NCBI RefSeq assembly: GCF_029360585.1
Contig: NZ_JAQZSJ010000011.1
Coordinates: forward strand, 62,001 to 126,000
From: Cohnella caldifontis
GTDB taxonomy: Bacteria; Bacillota; Bacilli; Paenibacillales; Paenibacillaceae
Reading direction: 5' to 3'
Length of the DNA: 64,000 nucleotides
A program made the translations under genes and the position numbers. Each line of letters starts with the position of its first letter. Within the stretch, counting starts at the first letter, position 1. Positions 16,714 to 25,293 of this stretch are shown piece after piece. Under the pieces are notes generated by a model that saw nothing but the letters and a program-made list of their open reading frames with translations, was not told the origin of the DNA and made no database searches.

Positions 16714-17134
16714 GATACTCGAAAGCAGGCAAACCTGGTTGGCTTATTATCTATCAGCAGCGGCAGAGTCTTTCAAATCTCCAACGGATATCGCTATGCA
16801 AACAACCTCCAACAGGCTGCCAACAATAATGTTGAGGCCTTATCTAATTCCATCCACCCTCCGGGTGCTACCTTGCTTCACTTGGCCTTTTGTTGGCGTT
16901 CCGTTCGCCTTGACCCAGCTACATGTGGATAACTCGCCCCGGCTCAACCCATATTGTTTCGCCAGCCTCGTCCTCCACGGGCTTCTTGCTCTTGAATCGC
17001 TCCCAAGCGTAGCCAAGGGAGGTCGTTGCACATGTGCGCTGGCATATCCTCCGAGACATTCCCGCCGCGCAGCTCCGAACCCCCATTTTTTTGTTTCAGA
17101 ACCTTCCGAGCATGGGGTTCGTGGGGGGATAAGA
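16714..17134. other. Gene-free stretch with degenerate sequence
   Basis: Between the sigma-partner gene and the Ntn-hydrolase there are 640 bp without a credible gene. Open frames exist on both strands but lack start sites or family signatures. The stretch ends in copy B of the sulfurtransferase-tail repeat, so it probably consists of old inserted or recombined DNA. Confidence 0.4.
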
Positions 17135-17188
17135 AGCTGGAGCGATTGGACTTCGTATATACAGAACCCAATCGCAACAGGCGATGAA
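17135..17188 (+). repeat. Copy B, sulfurtransferase-tail fragment
   Basis: Encodes SWSDWTSYIQNPIATGDE, matching the C-terminal tail of sseA at 14 of 18 residues, with synonymous changes throughout. No rhodanese sequence precedes it. The downstream hairpin is not the copy A type; a different terminator follows at 17226. It is therefore a diverged or independently acquired fragment. Confidence 0.75.
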
Positions 17189-17225
17189 GAACAACCGAAC
17201 AAAACATAAAAGTATGTGACGTTTG

Positions 17226-17267
17226 AATACATCGCCAAGTGGCTTTCACGCCCCGGCGATGTATTTT
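17226..17267 (+). terminator. Terminator-like hairpin after copy B
   Basis: AATACATCGCC and GGCGATGTATT form an 11-bp perfect stem followed by TTGTG, a weak T tail. It has no intact gene immediately upstream. Confidence 0.55.
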
Positions 17268-17351
17268 GTGTGGGTTAGAAAGGTCATGATAATACCAGGA
17301 GTGACCAAGTAAAGTCATCGCTTGGTTTATTTTTCACCGGGAATGAAATCT

Positions 17352-18650
17352 CTATTTAATAACTTCTCCTACAATAAATATCCATCCGACAAAAAGTGAA
17401 ATGATAATCAACAATGTACAATGAATGCTGTATATCACTCGATCCAATAATCGGGATTGTCTTTGAACCCAGAGAAAAATGAGCAAAATGATTTGAACTA
17501 GAGTCAGTAAGATAATGATTTTAGGCATCTCATATAACAATTTTTCATACGTGGTCAACTGAAACCGTATGTATCTGCCAATCTTCAACAACCCATGACT
17601 AAAAATCATACATGCGAACACGTTTATTGCGGTCGTGACGAGTAGAGCGGTAACCCATTTGGTTCGGCTTTCGCGTCTAAAGAAATATAAAGCGGCTAAC
17701 GTTGCGAGAATACCCAGAAGCGTACCAATGACCCAATATAATAAATGCGCAAAAGCACCACCGAATACATTTTGACTGTTGCGATCTTGTAGGTTAGGGT
17801 ACGAGGAATTCGCCGCAAACATATCCTTCAAGTCAAAGAGTTGGATCTTATTCTTGGCTAATTGTTCATGGAGATTCCATGTGATGCTGTTGTTTCGGTC
17901 CCGCATATAGATCGTCGTAACATCGCCGGTCGTCAAATTATAGATATTGGAGTAAATTGTTCCCGTTGAATAAGACCCGATTTGGTATGTGGACTCGAGT
18001 GCAGCCGTAATTTGTTCCTGGGAAGCCTCTTGGTTATTGCGATTACTGAAAAACGCTTGCAGCCGATTATAGCGAGGGTCGATAATCCAATTCCTATCCG
18101 ATACGCTATATTCCCACAGATTGATATTCGTCATAAACTGAACGGTATTATCTGCGGGCAGTACCTGTAATTTTCCTTTGTACCATTCAACAATGACGGA
18201 GCGTCCCGAACGATCCGCCAGTAGCGCATGTCCATTAACCTCCGGTAAAAAGAATTTTCGATATAGGGCAATGGCATCCTCGACCGTAGCGCTTTTGCGT
18301 AGAATCATTTCATTGAAATCATACCCAAATACATTAAGCCTAAGATAACGTTGACCTTTAGAATAGGGAATAGACTGAATTTCTGTCGTTGCCCAGTCCA
18401 TGAAGAAACCTTGATCATTCATACCGCCTTGGGCATAACCATCTTCAAATCCGAAAGCCACGTAGCCATAGGATTCGCCATTGGAGGGAACGAACCAGGC
18501 TTTGGCATTGAAGTTTGTGCCATCTTCGTTATTTCCCACGAACACTTGGTTGCGGTCTCCCACGCATAAAACCGTGCATGCGGATACGTATTGAGGATCA
18601 GAACTCATTACCATAATCAAAACCAAAAAAACTACTGGGATTCGTTTCAA
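17352..18650 (-). CDS. Secreted Ntn-hydrolase (choloylglycine/penicillin-acylase type) with C-terminal membrane domain
   Basis: 432 residues from TTG 18650 (GAGGG 7 bp upstream; TTG 18665 is an alternative). A signal peptide ends at YVSA, so the mature protein begins with Cys in CTVLCVGDRN, the catalytic nucleophile position of linear-amide C-N hydrolases; QVFVGNNEDGTNF, AQGGMNDQGFFMDWATT and FMTNINLW are further family marks. Residues about 300-430 add four or five membrane helices, unusual for the family. It may hydrolyse an amide such as a quorum lactone, bile-type conjugate or beta-lactam side chain; the substrate cannot be read from sequence. The region is more A/T-rich than its surroundings. 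Confidence 0.78.
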   Translation of the reverse strand: MKRIPVVFLVLIMVMSSDPQYVSACTVLCVGDRNQVFVGNNEDGTNFNAKAWFVPSNGESYGYVAFGFEDGYAQGGMNDQGFFMDWATTEIQSIPYSKGQRYLRLNVFGYDFNEMILRKSATVEDAIALYRKFFLPEVNGHALLADRSGRSVIVEWYKGKLQVLPADNTVQFMTNINLWEYSVSDRNWIIDPRYNRLQAFFSNRNNQEASQEQITAALESTYQIGSYSTGTIYSNIYNLTTGDVTTIYMRDRNNSITWNLHEQLAKNKIQLFDLKDMFAANSSYPNLQDRNSQNVFGGAFAHLLYWVIGTLLGILATLAALYFFRRESRTKWVTALLVTTAINVFACMIFSHGLLKIGRYIRFQLTTYEKLLYEMPKIIILLTLVQIILLIFLWVQRQSRLLDRVIYSIHCTLLIIISLFVGWIFIVGEVIK

Positions 18651-18824
18651 TCCAATCCCTCGCAATTTGGGATAATATTACTTAATCACTATTAATGGGA
18701 AATCGGTCACTTTACTTTAACATACCCCCTAAGGTGTGTCACCTTGGAATAGTTACAGATGTTAATCCGCTTGAAAGAATTCATCTCCGATGTACGTTTG
18801 ACGGCTTCCGATGGCAATTCTGCA

Positions 18825-18982
18825 ATTGGAGCGATTGGATCTCGTACAGCGAGAATCCGATTGCAGTGGGGGACGAGTAAGAGCCGAGAGGCCGTGGCGG
18901 ACGCGGGTTTGGGGGCTGTGACAGGTGGTTGGGCAGGTGACCTGTTGCAGTCCTCTTTGATGTTCTCGTTCAACTGCTTGCA
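18825..18982 (+). repeat. Copy C of the sulfurtransferase-tail/terminator repeat
   Basis: Encodes NWSDWISYSENPIAVGDE and a stop, then the GGACGCGGGTTT spacer, a 15-bp hairpin (GGGGGCTGTGACAGG with CCTGTTGCAGTCCTC, G-U pairs included), CCTCTTT, and CGTTCAACTGCTTGCAA. It has every part of copy A in the same order with no rhodanese domain upstream. It fills most of the gap between the Ntn-hydrolase and the MFS remnant. Confidence 0.82.
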
Positions 18983-19004
18983 ACGCTTACATGAATGATT
19001 CGGA

Positions 19005-19799
19005 TTATGTCGCAGAACGTTCCCTGTGGCCTTTGCTTCGGAATAGCGGAATCATAATTAGGAATCCTGCAAAAAAGCAGCATCCGGCAATTTCGTACAC
19101 GACGGGAAGAGAAAGCGTATTTTTCAACCCACCTGCAAGACCCATCATAAGAAGCATCGCTCCAGTCATAAGCGGAGTGCGGATTCCCATTACCCGACCT
19201 ATAAAGTTTTGATCGGTATGCTGCATGACCAAGGCGCTGTTTCCGACAAAAATGGCTGGTTGCAAAAGGGCAATCATGAATTGGGCCGTCATTGTAAGCC
19301 ATTTCTCGGTAGACAGCCCTGCCAAGATGATCCCGGAACCATTGACGAGTAAGCCGATCATGAGGAAACTTTTGTTTGTCTCGCGGTATATGGGCGGATT
19401 ATGATCGGACGGTACGAAGAATAGCGCAACGGCGGATAGTAGAAAGCAAGCTCCAGTCGTTAGTATGGAGAATTCAATTCCGAATTGCTGATATACCAAT
19501 GTTCCCAGGATCGGACCAAGTACCATAAAGACCGATGTCACGGTTTGCAGTAAAGACATACAGGATTGTGCATCTTCATCACGTACATGATTCTTAATTA
19601 GCTTCATGCCGGAAGGTTGTGCAAACTGTGATAAAATGGAGGAGCATAAAGTTGCGAAAAATACGACCTGCCATGTTCCGACTTCCAGTACGGTTGCAGC
19701 CCTATTTGGGGTTCTCGTATAACAGTTAAGCAACAAGAATCCGAGGAGTACAGTTGCGAGAAACCCGAAGCTAGCGACAGTGAAACGACGCCAAATCCA
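19005..19799 (-). pseudogene. MFS transporter lacking its N-terminal half
   Basis: The C-terminal six or seven membrane helices of a drug-efflux-type major facilitator are intact (SILTTGACFLLSAVALFFVP, GRVMGIRTPLMTGAMLLMMG). The frame continues upstream through RRFTVASFGFLATVLLGF with no credible start, and 120 bp further on a divergent gene begins, leaving no room for the missing five helices. About 265 residues remain of roughly 400. A TTG at 19736 could start a shorter product, but it would lack half of the fold. Confidence 0.72.
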
Positions 19800-19916
19800 G
19801 CGGACACCAGACTGGGCGAGGTCTGCGGTACAGCTTGCTAAACAATTCGGTGTGCATAATTCTTGCGAATCAATCGTTGATGATATAAGTCCATGATCTT
19901 ATGAGGAGGCAAACGG

Positions 19917-20387
19917 ATGTTGAAATTATTCGAGTATAACTGGCAGGTTCGGCAAGACTGGTTCGCTTGGTGCCAAGACGTTTCTGAAGAAGAACTGCTT
20001 AAGAAGCGGACGGGCGGGGTAGGAGGCATTTTGCACACGTTGTTTCATATTGCGGATGTGGAATACAGCTGGATATCCGGTCTGCAAGGGAAGCCTGAGT
20101 TCACGGATTCGTTCGAATCCTATGCCAGCCTGCAGAAAGTGATGGATTTATCCGCCAAGTTTCACGAGGAAGTTCGCCCTTTTGTCCTGTCGTGGACCGA
20201 TGAAATGGAAATGAAGGAGTTATCGGAATTATCGCCAGAGGGGGAGAAGGTTACTTTCAAATACGGCGAAATCATGCGGCATGTCATCGCCCATGAAATC
20301 CACCATATCGGCCAATTGTCCGTATGGTCGAGGGAATTGAGCAAAGCCCCCGTAACGGCTAATCTCATTCGCCGGGGGTTATTTTAA
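19917..20387 (+). CDS. DinB/YfiT-like metal-binding protein
   Basis: 156-residue four-helix bundle of the DinB superfamily. Candidate metal ligands: His in LHTLFHIADVEYSWI near residue 45 and the HEIHHIGQLSVWSREL pair near residue 126. Members act as thiol transferases (mycothiol- or bacillithiol-dependent) or are damage-inducible with unknown role. ATG start with GAGGAGGC upstream. First of three DinB-type proteins in the window (see 24762 and 50847). No operon partner. Confidence 0.88.
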   Translation: MLKLFEYNWQVRQDWFAWCQDVSEEELLKKRTGGVGGILHTLFHIADVEYSWISGLQGKPEFTDSFESYASLQKVMDLSAKFHEEVRPFVLSWTDEMEMKELSELSPEGEKVTFKYGEIMRHVIAHEIHHIGQLSVWSRELSKAPVTANLIRRGLF

Positions 20388-20490
20388 CCGAGTTATTCTT
20401 CGATCGTAGACGGCATATCATGATGTCGAAAATTTCCAGTCCCTTCGGCGCGCTTTCAACAAACTCTCCCTTTCTTCGCTATTGTAAATC

Positions 20491-20526
20491 AGGATAAAAA
20501 TGTTAAATTGTATCTAGTTTTATCCC
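20491..20526 (+). promoter_or_regulatory. Inverted repeat in the leader of the stalk-domain gene
   Basis: GGATAAAA and TTTTATCC flank a 20-bp A/T-rich stretch just before the ribosome site GAAGGAGAG. It may be an operator or a hairpin controlling access to the start; no binding protein is evident. Confidence 0.3.
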
Positions 20527-20543
20527 GAAGGAGAGGGATGTCA

Positions 20544-21680
20544 ATGAGATTTGCGCGTTTTTCGATAGGGCTGGCATGTCTGTTGTTTCTCGCAGCAACT
20601 CCTGCCTTGGCGGCGCCGCAGCCAACGACTCTTGGACCCAAGATCCTGCCGGAAATCAATCTGCCGATTATCGTGTCCAACCCGCCGATTCTCGTGGCTT
20701 TCGGGGCCATCGCCAACCGGTATAACGATGTCGATCCCGCGACGGTATTCGATTTGGACGGCGATTTGGTGGGCGACATCCAGATCGGATCGACGGCCGT
20801 CACGAGCAAGAACGGCGCGACAGTCCAACTGCTGTCTCCTGCCCAACTCAACCTGGATAACGTACAATCCGTTCCTACCGTAGGGTATGCGGCTTCGGCG
20901 GATCTTCAGCTGTCCCGTGTCTACGTAGCGAAATTGACTTCAGGCAATTATGCCAAGTTCATGGTCCTCCAAAGCACGCCCAAAGTGTCGATCCAGTTCC
21001 ATTATGGCACGCCCACGACAAGCGAGCTCAAGGCCGTAAGCACCGGCGGGCATACCGAGCTGACGTGGGGAGCGCTGCCCGATGCCGTACTGGGCTATAA
21101 CCTCTATCGGTACGAGATCGGGGACAACAACTCTTACACCGTAACCCAATTGAACGACTTCACCGTTCAAGAGACGGCGTTCGTAGACCAAACGGCGGAT
21201 AAACGGTACTACTTGTACGTGGTCCAGGCCGTCAAGGCTGGAGGTTCGCCGGGTTCCTTGACGACCGCGGCTCCCGTCTTCGTCCAGTCGGTATCGCGGA
21301 CTTTGACGCTGGAGTTGTTAACGGGCAAAGCCAAGATTGACGGCGTGAATGTTCAAATGGATGGGAAGCCGGTCATCAAGAACGGTTGGATGATGGTTCC
21401 GTCCACGATGTTTGCCAAGATCGGCGCCACCGTGAAATTCGATGCATCGACGGGACATATCACGTTATCCCGGCGACTCGGCAATTCGACCTACAAAGTG
21501 GAAATGGTTCTCGACGAAAAAGATTACACTTGGAACGGAACCGCCTATAAGACGGACGTACCTCCTTATAAGAATGGGAGTTCCGTCATGTTGCCGCTTC
21601 GCGTAGTATCGCCTATCCTGGGCTACGGAGTCACGTTCGACTCCGCCACGCGTACTGCCACCCTCCAGTGGGCGGAATAA
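20544..21680 (+). CDS. Secreted protein with fibronectin-like and stalk (copper-amine-oxidase N-like) domains
   Basis: 378 residues. Signal peptide [20 protein letters not shown] then cleavage near ALA-AP. The N-terminal part is beta-rich with a [12 protein letters not shown]-like acidic loop; the middle (about residues 165-260) resembles a fibronectin type III fold ([20 protein letters not shown], then [10 protein letters not shown]); the end (about 275-378) is a copper-amine-oxidase-like stalk domain ([19 protein letters not shown]). ATG 20544 is preferred over 20538 on spacing from GAAGGAG. The collagen-like gene starts 38 bp after its stop and is probably co-expressed. Extracellular display or filament assembly is likely. 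Confidence 0.72.
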   Translation: MRFARFSIGLACLLFLAATPALAAPQPTTLGPKILPEINLPIIVSNPPILVAFGAIANRYNDVDPATVFDLDGDLVGDIQIGSTAVTSKNGATVQLLSPAQLNLDNVQSVPTVGYAASADLQLSRVYVAKLTSGNYAKFMVLQSTPKVSIQFHYGTPTTSELKAVSTGGHTELTWGALPDAVLGYNLYRYEIGDNNSYTVTQLNDFTVQETAFVDQTADKRYYLYVVQAVKAGGSPGSLTTAAPVFVQSVSRTLTLELLTGKAKIDGVNVQMDGKPVIKNGWMMVPSTMFAKIGATVKFDASTGHITLSRRLGNSTYKVEMVLDEKDYTWNGTAYKTDVPPYKNGSSVMLPLRVVSPILGYGVTFDSATRTATLQWAE

Positions 21681-21718
21681 GCCAGGCTGCGACAGACAGG
21701 AGCGAGGGAGGGATTCGG

Positions 21719-22519
21719 TTGTACGTGAGCAAGAAAGTCCTGCTAACGCTTGGCATCACGTTGGTTTTGCTTTTCTCCTGCGCAAGCGTATATGCGGCAA
21801 AGTCACAGGTGAGTCAATCGAAGACGATTTACGCCTGCGCCAAAAGCGACGGACAGCTTCGATTAGTCGCCGAAGGTAAATCGTGCAAGTCGAACGAGAA
21901 GCCGATTTCATGGAATGTCGTCGGCCCTAAAGGTGACAAGGGCGAGCCGGGACCTATAGGACCCCAAGGGCCTAAAGGTGAGAAGGGAAATACAGGCGCG
22001 GCGGGATCCCAGGGTCCTAAGGGCGACAAAGGCGACACGGGAGCGACCGGACCCCAAGGACCCAAGGGTGAGAAGGGAGATACGGGTGCCACGGGACCGC
22101 AGGGGCCTAAAGGCGATAAAGGCGACACGGGAGCAGATGGACCCCAAGGGCCTCAAGGGCCTCAAGGTCCTCAAGGGCCTCAAGGGCCTCAAGGTGAAAA
22201 GGGCGAACCGGGAGCTGGCGGACCGCCGTTCGGCAATGCGAATGTACCGGATGGATCTGCTGGAGGCAGCGGCATCGCGCCTGAGAGGTTCATCGGAGAG
22301 GTTTGGTTATTCGCCGGGAATTTTGCGCCGCCACACACCCACGTCTGCGACGGCTCATTGTTGTCGATCAGTCAAAACACGGTATTATTCTCCATATTGG
22401 GTAACCAATACGGTGGAGACGGTAAAACCAACTTCGCTTTGCCCGATCTTCGGGAATATGCGCCTGCAGGCGTAAGCTACGTCATAAACCTTGAAGGGAT
22501 ATTCCCTGCCCGGCCTTGA
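21719..22519 (+). CDS. Collagen-like repeat protein with C-terminal phage tail-collar domain
   Basis: 266 residues. An N-terminal signal/anchor ([20 protein letters not shown]) and a short Cys-containing domain are followed by about 33 uninterrupted Gly-X-Y triplets (GPKGDKGEP and GPQ types), then a tail-collar domain: [40 protein letters not shown]. Collagen-like stalks tipped by such domains form trimers; in spore formers related proteins decorate the exosporium, and tail collars also occur on phage fibres. TTG 21719 has GGGAGGG 7 bp upstream. Terminator follows at once. Confidence 0.85.
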   Translation: MYVSKKVLLTLGITLVLLFSCASVYAAKSQVSQSKTIYACAKSDGQLRLVAEGKSCKSNEKPISWNVVGPKGDKGEPGPIGPQGPKGEKGNTGAAGSQGPKGDKGDTGATGPQGPKGEKGDTGATGPQGPKGDKGDTGADGPQGPQGPQGPQGPQGPQGEKGEPGAGGPPFGNANVPDGSAGGSGIAPERFIGEVWLFAGNFAPPHTHVCDGSLLSISQNTVLFSILGNQYGGDGKTNFALPDLREYAPAGVSYVINLEGIFPARP

Positions 22520-22534
22520 TTCAAGCTGCAGTAT

Positions 22535-22570
22535 AAGCCAGGACTCCTTGCGAAAGGGTCCTGGCTTTTA
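22535..22570 (+). terminator. Terminator after the collagen-like gene
   Basis: AAGCCAGGAC and GTCCTGGCTT form a 10-bp stem with a 13-base loop, followed by TTTA. Confidence 0.85.
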
Positions 22571-22608
22571 ATTTGTAACAACAAAAACATCTCCAATAAA
22601 GATATAAA

Positions 22609-22627
22609 TTTATTGTAAAACAATAAA
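22609..22627. promoter_or_regulatory. Perfect inverted repeat upstream of DUF4153 gene
   Basis: TTTATTGT - AAA - ACAATAAA, 8-bp arms. It lies 53 bp before the ATG of the membrane protein and resembles operators of small HTH repressors. No adjacent repressor gene was found. Confidence 0.45.
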
Positions 22628-22680
22628 CGACGTGATAGAGTGGATTTGCATGGGACGACTTCGGCAAGGGAGGTAGACCG

Positions 22681-23925
22681 ATGGACAATACCAATCCGAT
22701 TCTCGAACATATGGACCATCCGCACGAACTGGAGAGACTGTTCCGTAAAAATCCCGAAGCTTTTCAGCAAGCCTTCTCCATCGCTTGGGAACAAAGGCCG
22801 GATTCGCAGATTCTCGCGGTTTGGCATGAAAGATTGTTCTTTACGGAGGCGGAACCGTCCCCAAAAGCATCCCTGTTACGGAAAGATTTCATCTCCATGG
22901 GCATTTTAGCCATACTGGCCGGGATCTGCTCCAGGATCATTCTGCTTTTCGTCGAACGGCAAGCCATAGCGCCCATCAACCTCGTTTTCGGCATCTTGCC
23001 CTTTATGGCCGCGTATTTTGTAACCCATAAAGCTCCCAATAAAAAGGTCGTTTACGTCCTGGCATCGTTATTCCTCCTCTCCGTCATTTATCTGAATGCG
23101 CTGCCGCTGGAGATGAAGGACGATATTTTGCTGGCGTATCTGCACCTCCCCGTGTTCTTATGGGTATTAGTAGGGCTTGCGTTTACGGGAAATGAATACG
23201 GCAAAGGCAGCGCCAGACTCGCGTATCTGAAATTCAACGGGGAGTTCGGCATCCTCTACGCCTGCATGGCCCTATGCGGAATGCTGCTAACCGGATTAAC
23301 GCTGCAGTTATTTCGGTTTGTCGGCGAGGACGTCACGGAATTCTATTTCGAAAACGTCGTATCGTTCGGTGCGGCGGCTCTCGCGATCTTGGCTGCCTAT
23401 CTGATATCCAGGAACCTTAAACTTGCCAAAAATATAGCGCCTTACATAGCGAAAATTTTTAGTCCCCTTGTCCTCGCAACGTTGGTAGTCTACCTCATCA
23501 TGGTGATGGGGATCGGAAAAAATCCTTTCGTGGACCGGGATTTCCTGCTCGTCTTTAACGGAATTCTCCTCTGTGTTCTGACCGTCACCATATTTTCCAT
23601 TACCGAACGGGGCACGGGCGAGAGGAAGAACGTTTCCGACTTCATCCATTTTGCTCTCATCGTCCTTACGCTTATCATTGACAGCGTGGCATTGCTGGCT
23701 ATCGCGTTCCGGCTTACTTCTTACGGGATTACGCCCAACCGGCTGGCCGTTCTCGGCTTAAACGTCCTGATCTGGGCGAATCTGATTTGGATTATGCGCT
23801 CCTACATGCTTTATCTGCGCAACAAGACCGGTGCTGCAACCATTCAAGACTCCGTAACGAATTATTTGCCGGTTTACGGGATTTGGGCGGCATTCGTCGC
23901 ATTTGCTTTTCCGTTCATTTTTTAA
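22681..23925 (+). CDS. DUF4153 family multi-pass membrane protein
   Basis: 414 residues. A hydrophilic N-terminal arm of about 75 residues precedes some nine or ten membrane helices. The C-terminal RLTSYGITPNRLAVLGLNVL is the characteristic conserved stretch of DUF4153 proteins. ATG at 22681 with GGGAGG upstream. Single-gene unit. Biochemical role is unknown; in other bacteria such proteins neighbour small HTH repressors, which fits the inverted repeat upstream. Confidence 0.78.
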   Translation: MDNTNPILEHMDHPHELERLFRKNPEAFQQAFSIAWEQRPDSQILAVWHERLFFTEAEPSPKASLLRKDFISMGILAILAGICSRIILLFVERQAIAPINLVFGILPFMAAYFVTHKAPNKKVVYVLASLFLLSVIYLNALPLEMKDDILLAYLHLPVFLWVLVGLAFTGNEYGKGSARLAYLKFNGEFGILYACMALCGMLLTGLTLQLFRFVGEDVTEFYFENVVSFGAAALAILAAYLISRNLKLAKNIAPYIAKIFSPLVLATLVVYLIMVMGIGKNPFVDRDFLLVFNGILLCVLTVTIFSITERGTGERKNVSDFIHFALIVLTLIIDSVALLAIAFRLTSYGITPNRLAVLGLNVLIWANLIWIMRSYMLYLRNKTGAATIQDSVTNYLPVYGIWAAFVAFAFPFIF

Positions 23926-23978
23926 TACAAAGGAATTATCGAGCATGATAAAAAATCGATGAGGATTGAGATAAGGAT

Positions 23979-24008
23979 ATGGTTAAAGCAGTTGACGGTC
24001 CCTCCTAA
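23979..24008 (+). CDS. Leader peptide of a cat-type translational attenuator
   Basis: Nine codons, MVKAVDGPS and stop, running into the 5' arm of a perfect stem-loop that hides the next ribosome site. It starts MVK, like the stalling leader of the Bacillus cat-86 system as I recall it. In such systems a ribosome stalled by chloramphenicol in the leader opens the stem. Only a weak AAGG precedes the ATG. Its target gene is broken (24035-24159). Confidence 0.6.
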   Translation: MVKAVDGPS

Positions 24009-24029
24009 AATACGAACATTTTAGGAGGG
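24000..24029 (+). promoter_or_regulatory. Stem-loop sequestering the ribosome site of a cat gene
   Basis: CCCTCCTAAAAT - ACGAAC - ATTTTAGGAGGG is a perfect 12-bp stem with a 6-base loop; the 3' arm contains the GGAGGG ribosome site of the ATG at 24035. This is the attenuator design of inducible cat genes, where the stem blocks translation until the leader ribosome stalls. Confidence 0.82.
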
Positions 24030-24034
24030 TGAAC

Positions 24035-24159
24035 ATGATTTTCAATCGGATCGATCGGGATCAATGGGCGAGAAACCCCTATTTCGAACACTATTTAAAC
24101 CGCGTCAGATGCTCCAAGGAATGGCGGATGATTGCAAGAACTGGTTGGTCGGAAATTGA
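24035..24159 (+). pseudogene. cat: Chloramphenicol acetyltransferase with its centre deleted
   Basis: From ATG 24035 the first 26 codons read as a type A cat N-terminus (MIFNRIDRDQWARNPYFEHY, then LNRVRC). About 24112 the reading moves to another frame that gives a cat-like C-terminus, GMADDCKNWLVGN, with a stop at 24157. Roughly 170 codons including the HHxxxDG active site are missing, so no enzyme can result. Leader, stem-loop and terminator are all intact, so the loss was confined to the coding part. Confidence 0.78.
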
Positions 24160-24179
24160 TCGTACGTCAACGAAGTTCA

Positions 24180-24225
24180 AATACGGAGCGCGGCCAGAAG
24201 GATGCCGGTGCTCCGTATTTTTTTT
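24180..24225 (+). terminator. Terminator of the cat remnant
   Basis: AATACGGAGC and GCTCCGTATT (10 bp, perfect) followed by a run of eight or nine T. Confidence 0.93.
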
Positions 24226-24297
24226 CATACCCGTATCTATTCGTGGATTTTTATCGTTTATAGATTGAAAATGAAGCTTAAGGAGAGTGGTTAGCCC

Positions 24298-24714
24298 ATG
24301 GAGAGAATCGTTTCGTTTGTATCCAGCATTTTCATCCCGGTAACGGACATCACGCGTTCCGCGGAGTGGTATGTCCGTATGTTCGACTTGGAGACCATTG
24401 AAAAAACCGACTATCGAGTCGGACTCGCGTTCCCCAATGCTCAAACCTTGGTTTTATTATGGAAAGTGGAAAAACCGCAGCCTGTCCAATTCGATACCGG
24501 CAAACATCTGATGCCTTACTTCAATTTCACTTCGTACGATATTGACCATTCGTATAGACAGCTTAAGGCCAAGGGAGCGGAATTAAGCGAAATCCACGAA
24601 GAGGATGGGTACAGGTTTTTCCAAGCGTTCGATCTGGATGGAAATCCCGTTGATATTGTGGAAGAGACGGGGCAAACGCCGTATTTTGCTCACAAGAAAA
24701 ATTTTAATAATTAG
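24298..24714 (+). CDS. VOC (glyoxalase/bleomycin-resistance fold) protein
   Basis: 138 residues with two beta-alpha-beta-beta-beta modules: SIFIPVTDITRSAEWYVRMF at the start and FQAFDLDGNPVDIVEETGQT near the end. Members bind metals or drugs or catalyse isomerase/dioxygenase reactions. Candidate metal glutamate in DIVEE. ATG has AAGGAGAG 10 bp upstream. Next gene is a DinB protein 47 bp downstream, so they may be co-transcribed. The substrate cannot be assigned. Confidence 0.85.
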   Translation: MERIVSFVSSIFIPVTDITRSAEWYVRMFDLETIEKTDYRVGLAFPNAQTLVLLWKVEKPQPVQFDTGKHLMPYFNFTSYDIDHSYRQLKAKGAELSEIHEEDGYRFFQAFDLDGNPVDIVEETGQTPYFAHKKNFNN

Positions 24715-24761
24715 TGCCGTCGAACGCGGGAGTTGACTCATGATGCGAGGAGTGATTAAGC

Positions 24762-25262
24762 TTGTCGGAAATCGTGCAGCAACAATACGATTGGATCCGA
24801 TCCGCTAGAGACAAAGTGTTTGCTTTCTTAGATGAGATCCCGCCGGTACGGTTACATCAACCGGTTCCCGAATTCGGGCACGGCTCGATCATGCGCACCC
24901 ATCTCCATGTCGTGGACTGCTATAGGTTTTGGCTGGAATCTTTCGCGTTCAAGAAGATAACCGAACATCGGGATATTACCGCGCATGAAATTGAGCGCGC
25001 GGACGTGAAATACGCCCGTGACCGGTTTGCGGAAGTGGATGAAATGGTGCGACGGTTCTTCAACGAGTATCGCGATCGCTGGTCTGAACCGATCGAGCAG
25101 GACGAGAACTGGCAAGGTTACCCGAAGGCGCCTGCTCCGTTGCTGCTGTTTACTCATGTGATGACGCATGAATTCCATCACAAGGGCCAAATCGTGTCGA
25201 TGGCCAAACAGCTGGGTTGCCCGCCGCCTGCCGACGATCGTTTGGGAGGACTTTTCACCTGA
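24762..25262 (+). CDS. DinB-family metal-binding protein
   Basis: 166 residues, four-helix bundle. Likely metal ligands are His in THLHVVDCYRFWLESF near residue 47 and the HEFHHKGQIVSMAKQLG motif near residue 137. TTG start at 24762 about 10 bp after a GAGGAG-like site. Sequence identity to the DinB at 19917 is low apart from the motif, so it is a separate lineage. Possibly co-transcribed with the VOC gene. Tail-to-tail with the esterase gene. Confidence 0.86.
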   Translation: MSEIVQQQYDWIRSARDKVFAFLDEIPPVRLHQPVPEFGHGSIMRTHLHVVDCYRFWLESFAFKKITEHRDITAHEIERADVKYARDRFAEVDEMVRRFFNEYRDRWSEPIEQDENWQGYPKAPAPLLLFTHVMTHEFHHKGQIVSMAKQLGCPPPADDRLGGLFT

Positions 25263-25293
25263 ATCTCCGGAGCGGGCAGCCCTCGTCCGATTT

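Noticed and set aside
16840-17318. Two overlapping minus-strand frames in the gap before the Ntn-hydrolase
   Set aside because: No ribosome site or recognisable family, and they lie in repeat-derived sequence next to copy B.
18695-18880. 61-codon + strand frame ending in NWSDWISYSENPIAVGDE
   Set aside because: Only its end resembles a real protein; that end is a repeat of the sseA tail and no start site supports the frame.
24091-24444. 117-codon minus-strand frame across the cat remnant and VOC gene
   Set aside because: Crosses a strong terminator and overlaps sense coding; no initiation signal.
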